From Marivita sp. (GTDB lineage: Bacteria > Pseudomonadota > Alphaproteobacteria > Rhodobacterales > Rhodobacteraceae), in the NCBI RefSeq assembly GCF_020055635.1, contig NZ_JAIPUT010000001.1, positions 183,275-247,274 on the forward strand: 64,000 nucleotides of DNA, written 5' to 3'. The notes under the pieces are model-generated. The model made no database searches and was not told where the DNA came from. It saw nothing but the letters and a program-made list of their open reading frames with translations. This document shows positions 23,942 to 32,570 of this stretch, piece after piece; the first letter of the stretch is position 1, and every line of letters starts with the position of its first letter. The position numbers and the translations under genes are program-made.

Positions 23942-26083
23942 ATGTTCAACATTTCGAAGAAAAGCATGCAGTGGGGCGAAGAGACGCTCACACTGGAAAC
24001 GGGCAAGGTTGCCCGTCAGGCCGATGGCAGCGTGATTGCCACCCTCGGCGAAACCTCGGTCATGGCCAACGTGACGTTTGCCAAGCAGCCGAAACCCGGT
24101 CAGGATTTCTTTCCGCTGACCGTCCACTACCAGGAAAAATACTATGCTGCCGGCAAGGTGCCGGGTGGCTTTTTCAAGCGCGAGGCACGTCCGACCGAAA
24201 AGGAAACGCTGACTGCGCGCCTGATCGACCGTCCGATCCGTCCGCTATTCGTGCCCGGCTTCAAGAATGAAGTTCTGGTGATGTGCACCGTGCTGTCGCA
24301 CGATCTGGTCAACGATCCGGATATCGTCGCTATGATCGCGGCTTCGGCGGCGCTGACAATTTCCGGCGCGCCGTTCATGGGTCCGATCGCGGGCTGCCGC
24401 GTCGGCTATGCAAATGGCGACTACATCCTCAACCCGGATGTCGAGGATATGGACCGGCTGCGCAACAACCCCGAGCAGCGGCTCGATCTGGTTGTCGCAG
24501 GCACCAAGGACGCCGTGATGATGGTGGAATCGGAAGCTTACGAGCTGACCGAGGACGAGATGCTGGGCGCCGTGACCTTTGCGCATGAGCAGATCCAGCC
24601 GGTGATCGACCTCATCATCGATCTGGCGGAATCTGCGGCGAAAGAGCCGTTCGACTTCCAGCCGCCGGATTATTCCGCCCTCTACGAGGCCGTGAAAGCC
24701 GCCGGCGAAGACAAGATCCGTGCTGCCTATGCGATCACCGACAAGCAGGAGCGCACCACCGCCGTGTCCGAGGCGAAGGCTGCGATCCAGGAAGCTCTGA
24801 GCGAAGAGCAACTGGAAGATCCGAACCTCGGCTCTGCCCTGAAAAAGCTGGAAGCGTCCGTTCTGCGCGGCGATGTCGTCAAGACAGGCAAGCGGATTGA
24901 CGGGCGTGCGCTGGACAAGGTGCGTGACATCGTGTGCGAAACCGGCTTCTTGCCGCGGACACACGGCTCGGCGCTTTTCACCCGTGGTGAGACCCAGGGC
25001 CTTGTCGTGACCACGCTGGGCACCGGCGATGATGAACAGATCATCGACGCGCTGCATGGCAATTACCGCTCCAACTTCCTGCTGCATTACAACTTCCCGC
25101 CCTATTCGGTTGGTGAAGCCGGTCGCGTGGGCCCTCCGGGACGGCGTGAAATCGGCCACGGCAAGCTCGCGTGGCGCGCGCTTCAGGCGGTTCTGCCGGC
25201 GGCCACGGATTTCCCGTACACTGTTCGCGTGGTCTCCGAGATCACCGAATCCAACGGCTCAAGCTCGATGGCGTCGGTCTGCGGTGGCTCCCTGTCGATG
25301 ATGGACGCGGGCGTGCCGCTCAAATCGGCAGTGGCCGGTGTGGCGATGGGCCTGATCCTCGAAGAGGACGGATCCTACGCGATTCTGACCGACATCCTGG
25401 GTGACGAAGACCACCTGGGCGACATGGACTTCAAGGTCGCGGGTACCGAGAACGGCATCACGTCGCTTCAGATGGACATCAAGGTCGCTGGCATCACGCC
25501 CGAGATCATGAAGAAGGCCCTGGCGCAAGCCAAGGAAGGCCGTCTGCACATTCTTGGCGAGATGAACAAGGCGCTGACCGGTGCTGCGGAATTCAGCGTC
25601 CACGCACCGCGGATCGAGACGATGCAGATCCCGACCGACAAGATCCGCGAAGTGATCGGGTCGGGCGGCAAGGTCATCCGCGAGATCGTGGAAGTGTCCG
25701 GTGCCAAGGTCGACATCAACGACGAAGGCGTCATCAAGATCGCCAGCCCGAACGGCGAGGCCATCCAGAAGGCGTATGACATGATCTATTCGATCGTGGC
25801 AGAACCGGAAGAAGGCCAGGTCTACAAGGGCAAGGTCGTGAAGATCGTCGATTTCGGCGCCTTCGTGAACTTCTTCGGCAAGCGCGATGGCCTGGTGCAT
25901 GTCAGCCAGATCGAGAACCGCCGCCTGAACCATCCGTCGGATGTGCTCAAGGAAGGCCAGGAAGTCTATGTGAAGCTTCTTGGGTTCGACGACCGTGGCA
26001 AGGTGCGCCTTGCGATGAAGATGGTCGATCAGGAAACCGGCGAAGAGCTGGCACCCGAGAAGAAGACCGAAGACGCCGAGTGA
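23942..26083 (+). CDS. pnp: polyribonucleotide nucleotidyltransferase (PNPase)
   Basis: 713 residues with the complete order: two RNase PH-like domains (first at 1-215, second about 300-550), a KH domain ([30 protein letters not shown]) and an S1 domain ([33 protein letters not shown]). It degrades RNA 3' to 5' with phosphate and can add tails. Downstream of rpsO as in most Proteobacteria. The leader is structured (see separate entry). Confidence 0.98.
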   Translation: MFNISKKSMQWGEETLTLETGKVARQADGSVIATLGETSVMANVTFAKQPKPGQDFFPLTVHYQEKYYAAGKVPGGFFKREARPTEKETLTARLIDRPIRPLFVPGFKNEVLVMCTVLSHDLVNDPDIVAMIAASAALTISGAPFMGPIAGCRVGYANGDYILNPDVEDMDRLRNNPEQRLDLVVAGTKDAVMMVESEAYELTEDEMLGAVTFAHEQIQPVIDLIIDLAESAAKEPFDFQPPDYSALYEAVKAAGEDKIRAAYAITDKQERTTAVSEAKAAIQEALSEEQLEDPNLGSALKKLEASVLRGDVVKTGKRIDGRALDKVRDIVCETGFLPRTHGSALFTRGETQGLVVTTLGTGDDEQIIDALHGNYRSNFLLHYNFPPYSVGEAGRVGPPGRREIGHGKLAWRALQAVLPAATDFPYTVRVVSEITESNGSSSMASVCGGSLSMMDAGVPLKSAVAGVAMGLILEEDGSYAILTDILGDEDHLGDMDFKVAGTENGITSLQMDIKVAGITPEIMKKALAQAKEGRLHILGEMNKALTGAAEFSVHAPRIETMQIPTDKIREVIGSGGKVIREIVEVSGAKVDINDEGVIKIASPNGEAIQKAYDMIYSIVAEPEEGQVYKGKVVKIVDFGAFVNFFGKRDGLVHVSQIENRRLNHPSDVLKEGQEVYVKLLGFDDRGKVRLAMKMVDQETGEELAPEKKTEDAE

Positions 26084-26103
26084 TCGGTCGGTTCTGAAAA
26101 CAC

Positions 26104-26138
26104 GAAAAAAGGCGTCCTGAATGGGGCGCCTTTTTTCG
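26104..26138 (+). terminator. terminator after pnp
   Basis: GGCGTCC (26111-26117) pairs with GGGCGCC (26124-26130), flanked by an A6 tract before and a T6 tract after that can also pair. A strong intrinsic terminator, possibly working in both directions. Confidence 0.88.
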
Positions 26139-26164
26139 TTGGGGCGATGGGCTAGGTTTGATCC

Positions 26165-26704
26165 ATGCGGGTAATCGCACTCATATTTGCTGTGACACTG
26201 GCGGGGCAGGCGATGGCGGAGACGACATTCGATGACTTTTCCGGAGATGCCGAGGCGCGCTGGGATTACGTGGCCGACCGCGTGATGGGCGGCGTGTCGT
26301 CCGGCCGCGCCGAGGTGATCGGGACGGGCCCGGACTCGGTGCTGCGACTGACCGGCACGGTGAGTACCGCCAACAATGGCGGCTTCCTGCAAGCGCGGCG
26401 GAGGTTTTCGGACCCATGGCCCGAGGGCGTGCAGGGGCTGGATCTGCGGGTCCGTGGCAATGGCGCCAGATATTACGTGTTCCTGAAGACGCCAGACCTG
26501 TCACGCGTGTGGTATTCCTATCGCGCGTCCTTTGTCGCATCGCCGGACTGGACCGATGTACGGCTTGCCTTTGCCGCCTTCGAGGCGTCGCATGACGCCA
26601 TGCCAACCCGCTTCGATCCGTCCGAGGTGCGCAGCATCGGGATCGTCGCCTATGGCGATGATTTTCAGGCGGATGTGACGGTGGCGCGGATCAGTCTCTA
26701 CTGA
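26165..26704 (+). CDS. CIA30-family secreted protein
   Basis: 179 residues with a signal peptide (MRVIALIFAVTLAGQAMA, cut before ETTFDDF). The mature part has FDDFSGDAEARWDYVADRVMGGVSSG and NNGGFLQARRRF, characteristic of the CIA30 (complex I intermediate-associated protein 30) domain, a jelly-roll beta sandwich. Bacterial members are exported proteins of unknown use, not complex I assembly factors. It is convergent with the small RNA / response regulator transcription unit. Confidence 0.87.
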   Translation: MRVIALIFAVTLAGQAMAETTFDDFSGDAEARWDYVADRVMGGVSSGRAEVIGTGPDSVLRLTGTVSTANNGGFLQARRRFSDPWPEGVQGLDLRVRGNGARYYVFLKTPDLSRVWYSYRASFVASPDWTDVRLAFAAFEASHDAMPTRFDPSEVRSIGIVAYGDDFQADVTVARISLY

Positions 26705-26787
26705 GAAAAAAAGACCCGGGCAAAAGCCCGGGCCAGGTCCAACAGGGAGGTGCATATGATAACCCGCATATGCGACGGGAACTGTTG
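26705..26787 (-). ncRNA. candidate FNR-controlled small RNA
   Basis: Read on the minus strand, an FNR box at 26835-26822 is followed by an AT-rich stretch (TTTTATCT, 26801-26794) just where a minus-10 belongs for a box centred at -41.5, giving a start near 26787. The RNA would open with CAACAG (26787-26782), pairing with CTGTTG (26745-26740), enclose a hairpin CCCG/CGGG (26779-26776 with 26666+100, i.e. 26766-26763), expose CACCTCCCT (an anti-Shine-Dalgarno run, 26753-26745), and end in a CCCGGGC-TTTT-GCCCGGG terminator with seven U. About 83 nt. No similar RNA family is recognised; promoter and start are inferred. It could also be released from the 3' UTR of the response-regulator mRNA. Confidence 0.55.
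26706..26734 (-). terminator. intrinsic terminator (minus strand)
   Basis: On the minus strand CCCGGGC (26732-26726), loop TTTT, GCCCGGG (26721-26715), then TC and seven T (26712-26706). The plus strand has no T run after the hairpin, so polarity is minus. It would end the response-regulator mRNA and/or the small RNA. Confidence 0.88.
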
Positions 26788-26821
26788 TGACCCAGATAAA
26801 AGATGCGCTCGGCATGTTTCT

Positions 26822-26835
26822 TTGATCTGAATCAA
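26822..26835 (-). promoter_or_regulatory. perfect FNR/FnrL-type box
   Basis: TTGAT-CTGA-ATCAA matches the FNR/FnrL consensus TTGAT-N4-ATCAA at all ten defined bases. It lies 15 bases after the response-regulator stop on that strand, so on the minus strand it can only serve something between it and the terminator at 26706-26734. On the plus strand no gene starts downstream, because the response regulator is on the other strand. Confidence 0.75.
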
Positions 26836-26849
26836 AATAGACTAAGGTC

Positions 26850-27536
26850 CTATGAGACCAGCCGATAGCCCCCGGACTCTGTAACAAGCAAACGCGCGTT
26901 CGAGGGATCTGGTTCAATTTTTTGACGCAAACGATAAATATGCGTTTCGAGCGTGTGCGTCGTCACCCCCGCATTGTAGCCCCAGACCTCGTGCAGCAGC
27001 GTATCGCGCGGCACCACGCCCTCGGTCGAGCGGTAGAGGAACTTGAGGATGTTTGTCTCTTTCTCGGTCAGGCGGATTTTCTTGTCGTCTTCGGTGACAA
27101 GCAATTTCATCGACGGCTTGAACGTATACGGCCCAAGCGTGAAGACGGCATCCTCGGACTGTTCATGCTGGCGCAGCTGCGCGCGGATGCGGGCCAGAAG
27201 CACCGGGAATTTGAACGGTTTCGTGACGTAGTCATTTGCTCCGGCATCCAGACCCAGGATGGTGTCGGCGTCAGAATCGTGTCCCGTCAGCATCAGCACC
27301 GGGGCCTTCACGCCCTGTTTGCGCATCAGGCGGCAAAGCTCGCGCCCGTCGGTGTCGGGCAGCCCCACGTCGAGGATGATCAGGTCGAAAAGCTGTTCCT
27401 TGACGCGGCCCATGGCGGCGGTGCCGCTATCGGCTTCGAAAACTTCGAAATCTTCCGTCATCACGAGCTGCTCGGCCAGAGCCTCGCGGAGGTCGTCATC
27501 GTCATCGACCAGAAGAATATTCTTCAACTGTGCCAT
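26850..27536 (-). CDS. OmpR/PhoB-family response regulator
   Basis: 228 residues from ATG 27536, with GGAGA nine bases upstream; an in-frame ATG 48 bases earlier lacks similarity. Receiver domain: acidic pocket Asp11-Asp12, phosphoacceptor Asp56 (LIILDVGLPD), Thr in MLTGHD and Lys in YVTKPF. DNA-binding winged helix: RLTEKETNILKFLYRSTEGVVPRDTLLHEVWGYN and THTLETHIYRLRQKI. No histidine kinase gene is near, so it is an orphan in this window. Divergent from ribA (159 bases apart). Confidence 0.93.
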   Translation of the reverse strand: MAQLKNILLVDDDDDLREALAEQLVMTEDFEVFEADSGTAAMGRVKEQLFDLIILDVGLPDTDGRELCRLMRKQGVKAPVLMLTGHDSDADTILGLDAGANDYVTKPFKFPVLLARIRAQLRQHEQSEDAVFTLGPYTFKPSMKLLVTEDDKKIRLTEKETNILKFLYRSTEGVVPRDTLLHEVWGYNAGVTTHTLETHIYRLRQKIEPDPSNARLLVTESGGYRLVS

Positions 27537-27695
27537 AAGCTTGTCTCTCCATTGGTTTAACGACACATGGTCGGGGCGTTGCACGGCGACAAGAATTGCT
27601 GCAAGTGTCTCACGGCCTCGTGTATGCAGGGGCCGAATGTTTCATGAATCGGGGCCTATTGTTGCAGAACGCCCCTATCGGAGTTCCCGGACAAC

Positions 27696-28784
27696 ATGAG
27701 CCTGTCGCCGGACATCACTGACCTTCTTGCCCGCGCCCGTGCCGATTTGCGCATGGGTGTGCCGGTTGTTCTGGGGCGCGGGCAAGGGCTTCTGATCCTG
27801 GCGGCCGAGACCCTCAAGGCGGCGCGGCTGGCCGAGGTGATCGCCCTGGAGGGCGTGTCCGATCTCGTGTTGACCGGGCGCCGGGCGCAGACATTGAAGG
27901 CGCGCGCCTATGATGGCGATGTCGCGCGGGTGGTCCTGCCCCGGGATGCCACGGTGCGTTGGGTGCAGGCGCTGGCGGATCCGGCGGATGACCTGACCCA
28001 TCCGATGAAAGGCCCCTTGGAAACCCGGCGCAGCGGGGATGCCACGCTGCACCGGCTTGCCGTGGCGTTGGCAAAGTCTGCGCGGCTGCTGCCCGCCGTG
28101 GTCGCCCTTCCGGTCAAGGAGGCCTCGGTCTTTGCCGACCGGCATGGCCTGACCTGTCTGGACGCGGACGCGGCGGGGCCGCGGATCGGCGCGTCGATCG
28201 TCTTTGACGAGGTGATCTCGGCCCGGGTGCCGCTGCGCGCGGCCGAGGATGCGCGCCTGCACGTGTTCCGGCCCGAGGACGGGTCGGAAGAGCATTACGC
28301 CATCGAGATCGGCCGCCCGGACCGGGCTGCGCCTGTGTTGGCGCGGTTGCATTCGGCCTGTTTCACCGGCGATCTCCTGGGTAGCCTGAAATGCGATTGC
28401 GGGCCGCAGTTGAACGGCGCTCTGACCGCAATGGGCGCGGCGGGCGAAGGCATCCTGTTATACCTGAACCAGGAAGGGCGCGGGATCGGTCTGGCCAACA
28501 AGATGCGCGCCTACGCGTTGCAGGATCAGGGCTTCGACACGGTCGAGGCCAATCACCGCCTGGGCTTCGAGGATGACGAGCGGGATTTCCGCATCGGGTC
28601 GGAATTGCTGCGCAGGCTCGGATTTTCGGCTGTGCGGCTGATGACGAACAACCCGGCCAAGATCGACATGATGACACGCAACGGCATCGAAGTGGCAGAG
28701 CGTGTGCCGCTGCGCGTGGGCGAGAACCCGCACAACGCCGCCTACCTGGCGACGAAGATGCGCAAGTCCGGGCATATCCTGTGA
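27696..28784 (+). CDS. ribA: GTP cyclohydrolase II (riboflavin synthesis)
   Basis: 362 residues, longer than the 200-residue E. coli enzyme because about 160 residues precede the catalytic part. The catalytic domain has the zinc site HSACFTGDLLGSLKCDCGPQL (three Cys), the GRGIGLANKM loop and the late TNNPAKIDMM segment. The N-terminal part resembles the DHBP-synthase position of bifunctional RibBA but lacks a recognisable RibB signature, so it is probably a degenerate or unrelated extension. Overlaps the next gene by four bases (GTGA). Confidence 0.9.
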   Translation: MSLSPDITDLLARARADLRMGVPVVLGRGQGLLILAAETLKAARLAEVIALEGVSDLVLTGRRAQTLKARAYDGDVARVVLPRDATVRWVQALADPADDLTHPMKGPLETRRSGDATLHRLAVALAKSARLLPAVVALPVKEASVFADRHGLTCLDADAAGPRIGASIVFDEVISARVPLRAAEDARLHVFRPEDGSEEHYAIEIGRPDRAAPVLARLHSACFTGDLLGSLKCDCGPQLNGALTAMGAAGEGILLYLNQEGRGIGLANKMRAYALQDQGFDTVEANHRLGFEDDERDFRIGSELLRRLGFSAVRLMTNNPAKIDMMTRNGIEVAERVPLRVGENPHNAAYLATKMRKSGHIL

Positions 28785-29290
28785 GCGCCGCGTCGAGCAT
28801 GGTTCTCACCCGGCAGGGAATGCGCTTCATGGGGCGGATGTGGCCCTGCACCATCGGGCGCGGCGGCGTGCGCGCTGACAAGCGCGAAGGCGATGGCGCG
28901 ACGCCGGTCGGGGTGCACCGCATCGTCGGCCTGCTGTACCGGCCCGACCGCATGGCGCGGCCCACCGACTGGGCGGTGCCGATCCGGCCCGGTGACCTGT
29001 GGTCCGACGATCCGGCGCACGAGGATTACAACCTGATGGTCCGCGTGCCCTATCCGCACAGTCACGAGGCGCTGCGCCGGGGGGATCCCTTGTATGACCT
29101 GGTGCTGCTGACCGACTGGAACTGGCCCGATGCTCAGCGCGGCAAGGGGTCGGCGATCTTTCTTCATCGCTGGCGCAGGCCGGGCTTTCCGACCGAGGGC
29201 TGCGTGGCGTTTCGACCTGACCATCTGCGCCGGATCGCCGGGCTGATCCGCTACGAGACAAGATTGATCGTTCCCGCCTCTTTGGTTTGA
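28781..29290 (+). CDS. L,D-transpeptidase-fold (YkuD) protein
   Basis: 169 residues. The catalytic block is present as IFLHRWRRPGFPTEGCVAF, i.e. the His and the SHGC-type cysteine site (here TEGC). The rest is short, with no signal peptide or substrate-binding domain, like the YafK/ErfK-type minimal proteins in Rhodobacteraceae. L,D-transpeptidases cross-link peptidoglycan in the periplasm; the missing export signal leaves its place in the cell open. Coupled to ribA by overlap. Confidence 0.85.
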   Translation: MSAASSMVLTRQGMRFMGRMWPCTIGRGGVRADKREGDGATPVGVHRIVGLLYRPDRMARPTDWAVPIRPGDLWSDDPAHEDYNLMVRVPYPHSHEALRRGDPLYDLVLLTDWNWPDAQRGKGSAIFLHRWRRPGFPTEGCVAFRPDHLRRIAGLIRYETRLIVPASLV

Positions 29291-29315
29291 GACAGGACGC
29301 ATTACATGTCGGCGC

Positions 29316-29897
29316 ATGACTGTTCATGACCGCCTCATGGCCTGCACGTTGTGCGCCGACCGCTTTGCCGCAACCGCCACGCGCCACCGTCCCAAACCCG
29401 TCGTCTGGTTCCGGCCCGGCGCGCGGCTTCTGATCTCGTCTCAGGCGCCGGGATTGCGCGCGCATACCAGCCGTATTCCCTTCGATGATCCGTCGGGCGA
29501 CCGTCTGCGCGACTGGCTTGGCCTGGACCGCGCGGCATTCTACGACCAGAGCCGCGTCGCGATCGTGCCGATGGGCTTCTGCTTTCCCGGCTATGACGCG
29601 GCGGGATCGGACCTGCCGCCGCCAGCGATCTGCCGGCAGACGTGGCATCCCGAAGTGCTGGATCATGTCGGGGACGTGCCGTTGAAGCTTGTGATCGGCG
29701 GGTATGCGCAGAAATACCACCTCGGCACCAAGGCCGGTGTGACAGAGATCGTGCGCAACTGGCGCGACCATTGGCCGGGATGTCTGCCCTTGCCCCATCC
29801 CAGCTGGCGCAATACCGCTTGGCTGAAGAAAAACCCGTGGTTCGAGGCCGAGGTGCTTCCGGTTCTGCGCGCGCGGGTGAAAGAGGTGATGGCATGA
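29316..29897 (+). CDS. uracil-DNA glycosylase-superfamily protein
   Basis: 193 residues. It has an N-terminal CTLCADRF cysteine pair, then VVWFRPGARLLISSQAPGLRAH (the nucleotide-pocket strand, with SQAPG where family 4/5 UDGs have GEAPG), and the closing motif PLPHPSWRN. It matches the UDG-like group of uncertain substrate; real base-excision activity is not shown. Stop overlaps the SseB start (ATGA). Confidence 0.85.
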   Translation: MTVHDRLMACTLCADRFAATATRHRPKPVVWFRPGARLLISSQAPGLRAHTSRIPFDDPSGDRLRDWLGLDRAAFYDQSRVAIVPMGFCFPGYDAAGSDLPPPAICRQTWHPEVLDHVGDVPLKLVIGGYAQKYHLGTKAGVTEIVRNWRDHWPGCLPLPHPSWRNTAWLKKNPWFEAEVLPVLRARVKEVMA

Positions 29898-30685
29898 GTT
29901 TGCAAACCCCGCTGGACCACGCGCATGCGGCGATGGAGGCGGCCCCCGAGGCTGATGCTCCGCGCCTGCGGTTCTATGACCGGCTGGCCGAGGCCGAGTT
30001 GTTCCTGATGCTGGCGCGCGAGGCCGAGGGGGATCAGGCGGAACCCGAACTGTTCGATCTGGGCGATGCCCGGTTTGTTCTGGTCTTCGACACCGAGGAC
30101 CGGTTGAGCCAGTTCGCCGGGCGGGCGGTGCCCTACGCGGCCTTGTCGGGTCGGTCGGTCGTGGGGATGCTGGCCGGGCAAGGGATCGGCATCGCCTTGA
30201 ACCCCGAAGTTGCACCTTCCTCGATCCTCTTGCCCTCCGAAGCGGTGGACTGGTTGGCGGAAACCGTGGCGCAGGGACCATCGGAAGCCGAAGCGCGGCC
30301 CGAGGAGTTTCGGGCCCCGCGGGCTTTGCCGGACGGGCTGTTGGAGGCGATCGACGCCAAGCTGCGCACCGCGACCGGGTTGGCCCGGCGCGGCTATCTC
30401 GCCGAGGTGCTCTATGACAGCGGCGTGCGTGGTCATCTGATCGGCTTTACTGGGGCTGTGCCGGGGGCCGAGGGCGCCCTGGCGCGGGCGATACAAGAGG
30501 CGCTGGTGTTCTCGGGGCTGGAGGCCGCGGCGCTCGATGTGGTGTTCCTGCGCGACAGTGATCCGGTGACGGCCCAGCTCGCTCGTGTCGGGTTGCGCTT
30601 CGATCTGCCGGAGTCGGAGGCGCCTGCGCGTGTCGAACGGATGGCTCCGGGAAGCGATCCGGAAAAACCGCCGATCCTGCGGTGA
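29894..30685 (+). CDS. SseB-family protein
   Basis: 263 residues from ATG 29894 (overlapping the previous stop). N-terminal SseB domain: RLRFYDRLAEAELFLMLAREAEG, then FVLVFDTEDRLSQFAG and YAALSGRSVVGMLAGQGIGIALNPE. A second C-terminal part of about 110 residues follows (SseB C-terminal domain). Known as a helper in thiosulfate-related enzymes in some texts, otherwise uncharacterised. End of the ribA - YkuD - UDG - SseB unit. Confidence 0.85.
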   Translation: MSLQTPLDHAHAAMEAAPEADAPRLRFYDRLAEAELFLMLAREAEGDQAEPELFDLGDARFVLVFDTEDRLSQFAGRAVPYAALSGRSVVGMLAGQGIGIALNPEVAPSSILLPSEAVDWLAETVAQGPSEAEARPEEFRAPRALPDGLLEAIDAKLRTATGLARRGYLAEVLYDSGVRGHLIGFTGAVPGAEGALARAIQEALVFSGLEAAALDVVFLRDSDPVTAQLARVGLRFDLPESEAPARVERMAPGSDPEKPPILR

Positions 30686-30705
30686 GAAAAATCCGATGAC
30701 GGATT

Positions 30706-30733
30706 TTGCAAAACTGCAAAGTCAGTTTTGCAA
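30706..30733. repeat. 11-bp inverted repeat between convergent genes
   Basis: TTGCAAAACTG (30706-30716) and CAGTTTTGCAA (30723-30733) are exact complements six bases apart; the second arm includes the P1-peptidase stop. No U tract follows on either strand. It may act as a two-way stop or as a protein site. Confidence 0.5.
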
Positions 30734-31729
30734 CCGCGCCCGACGAAAGGTCGGCAAGGCGTCACCGTCGCTGGGCGTTGCCTCCCAGATCGCGCGGGCA
30801 ATCGCGCGGGCCATGCAGACGGACGCGAAGTGACCAAGCATCGGCATCACCTCGTCTGACGGCGGGCCGCGCCGCGCCGTGCTGGAGGCGAAGATCAGGT
30901 CGCCGTCATAAGGCGTGTGCGACGGTACCAGCGCGCGGGCGAACCCGTCATGCGCGGCGGTGGCCAGACGTTTGCACGCCGCCTTGTCGAGCGTTGCATC
31001 GGTCGCCACCACGCCGATCGTGGTGTTGCCATGCCGCGCCATCGCCGCGGCTTTGCGGCTGGGAGGCAAGGGTTGAAGGCCCGCCGTCGGGTCCGGACCA
31101 AGCCCCCCGAATTCCGCGCCGATCTCGAAGGGGGCGGCCCAGAAATGTTTTCCTGACGGCGTGGTCGCGCTGCCCAGAGCGTTCACCACTACCAGGGCGC
31201 CGATCGTGGTGCCGTCGGGCAGGAGGAGGGAGGCCGAACCAAGCCCACCCTTGTGCTGCGCGTCCGTTGCGCCGGTGCCCGCGCCTGTGGTGCCGAGGGC
31301 GAAGTCGTGGCGTGTTTGCGCAAGCGCCTGACGGCCAAGCCCCGGATACGGGTTTTGTGACCATCCCTTGTCGCCATTGTTGAGCAGATCGAAAATGATC
31401 GCGGCCGGCACGATGGGAACGCGGGCGGAATGGATCCGGAACCCGCGCCCCTGTTCGGCAAGCGCCTCCATCACGCCTTGTGCTGCGGCCAGACCGAAGG
31501 CCGATCCGCCCGAGAGCACGAGGGCATCGACGCCGGGCACGGTCTTGTCCGGCTCCAGCAGATCGGTGTCCCGGGTGCCCGGCGCGCCGCCCATCACGGC
31601 GTAGCTGCTGGTCATGGGACCGTTTTCGGACAAGAGGACGGTTGTGCCGGATTTCAGGTTTGCGTCTTGGGCATTGCCGACGGCGAGGCCCGGAACATCC
31701 GTGATCAGGTTGCGGGGACCGGGTGTCAC
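30722..31729 (-). CDS. P1-family (DmpA-type) peptidase
   Basis: 335 residues from GTG 31729. Typical N-terminal block NLITDVPGLAVGNAQDANLKSGTTVLL, the LVLSGGSAFGLAAAQG loop, and the self-cleavage site KGGLGSASLLLPDG (the second Ser is the likely new N-terminal nucleophile). Relatives are aminopeptidases or beta-lactam/D-amino-acid acting hydrolases that mature by autoproteolysis. It is on the same strand as the SDR gene 85 bases upstream. Confidence 0.92.
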   Translation of the reverse strand: MTPGPRNLITDVPGLAVGNAQDANLKSGTTVLLSENGPMTSSYAVMGGAPGTRDTDLLEPDKTVPGVDALVLSGGSAFGLAAAQGVMEALAEQGRGFRIHSARVPIVPAAIIFDLLNNGDKGWSQNPYPGLGRQALAQTRHDFALGTTGAGTGATDAQHKGGLGSASLLLPDGTTIGALVVVNALGSATTPSGKHFWAAPFEIGAEFGGLGPDPTAGLQPLPPSRKAAAMARHGNTTIGVVATDATLDKAACKRLATAAHDGFARALVPSHTPYDGDLIFASSTARRGPPSDEVMPMLGHFASVCMARAIARAIWEATPSDGDALPTFRRARLQN

Positions 31730-31758
31730 AGGGACATCTCGCTTTGGCTGGTGGCGGA

Positions 31759-31800
31759 GTGAGGGGCCAGCCCCTCACACTCCCCGGGATATTTTCGAAC
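31759..31800. repeat. hairpin plus AT tract, probable intergenic repeat element
   Basis: GTGAGGGGC (31759-31767) pairs perfectly with GCCCCTCAC (31770-31778), then CCCCGGGATATTTTCG. I recall similar CCCGGGATATTTT elements scattered between genes in Rhodobacteraceae; copy number here cannot be counted from one window. Confidence 0.5.
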
Positions 31801-31814
31801 CAGAGAAGATCGGG

Positions 31815-32555
31815 TCATATGCAGCGGCCTCCATCCACTTCCATGCAGACGCCCGTGATCATGCTGGCCTCGTCCGAGCAGAGGAAGGCTGCGGCGTTGC
31901 CCAGGTCTTCGGGGTGCGAGAAGCGGCCCAGCGGGATGGTGGAGAGAAATTTCGCGCGGATCTCGGGCGTGTCCTCGCCCATGAAGCTTTTGAGCAGCGG
32001 CGTTTCGCCTGCCACCGGGTTGAGTGCGTTCACCCGGATGCCGTCGGGGGCGAGTTCGACCGCCATGGTGCGGGTCGCGGTGATCATCCAGCCCTTGGAG
32101 GCGTTGTACCAGTTCAGGCGCGGGCGCGGCGAAACACCTGCGGTGGAGGCGATGTTGAGGATGTTTCCTGACCTGCGGTGCTTGAAATGCGGAACAAGGC
32201 TGCGGGCGCTCAGGTAGACGGATTTGCAGTTCACGGCGAAGACGCGGTCGAAATCGTGTTCCGTCACGTCTTCCATCTGTGCGGGCAGGTGGGTGATGCC
32301 CGCGTTGTTCACCAGGATGTCGACATGGCCCATCTGGCGGATCGCCGTTTCGATCATGGCGGCCACCTGATCGCCGTTGGACACATCCGTCCTGTGGGCG
32401 ATGCCGCCGATTTCATCTGCGATGCCCGTGGCTGCGTCGGTGTTCAGATCAACGACCATCACGGTCGCGCCTTCGGCGGCGAATTTGCGCGCGATGCCTG
32501 CGCCAAAGCCGGAGGCGCCCCCGGTCACGATTGCGGTTTTGCCGTTGAGCCTCAT
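31815..32555 (-). CDS. short-chain dehydrogenase/reductase
   Basis: 246 residues, classical SDR: TGGASGFGAG cofactor loop at 11-20, NNAG, and the catalytic triad in NIASTAG and WYNASK. Asp38 region VVDLN suggests NAD(H). Ends the operon ABC transporter - aldehyde dehydrogenase - SDR, so the pair of oxidoreductases probably acts on the compound imported by the ABC system. Substrate unknown. Confidence 0.92.
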   Translation of the reverse strand: MRLNGKTAIVTGGASGFGAGIARKFAAEGATVMVVDLNTDAATGIADEIGGIAHRTDVSNGDQVAAMIETAIRQMGHVDILVNNAGITHLPAQMEDVTEHDFDRVFAVNCKSVYLSARSLVPHFKHRRSGNILNIASTAGVSPRPRLNWYNASKGWMITATRTMAVELAPDGIRVNALNPVAGETPLLKSFMGEDTPEIRAKFLSTIPLGRFSHPEDLGNAAAFLCSDEASMITGVCMEVDGGRCI

Positions 32556-32570
32556 GTGTTTCCTCCCGAT

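Noticed and set aside
26501..26917. 138-codon minus-strand frame overlapping the CIA30 gene and the regulator 3' end
   Set aside because: It runs through the intrinsic terminator and antisense to a convincing signal-peptide protein; no ribosome site.
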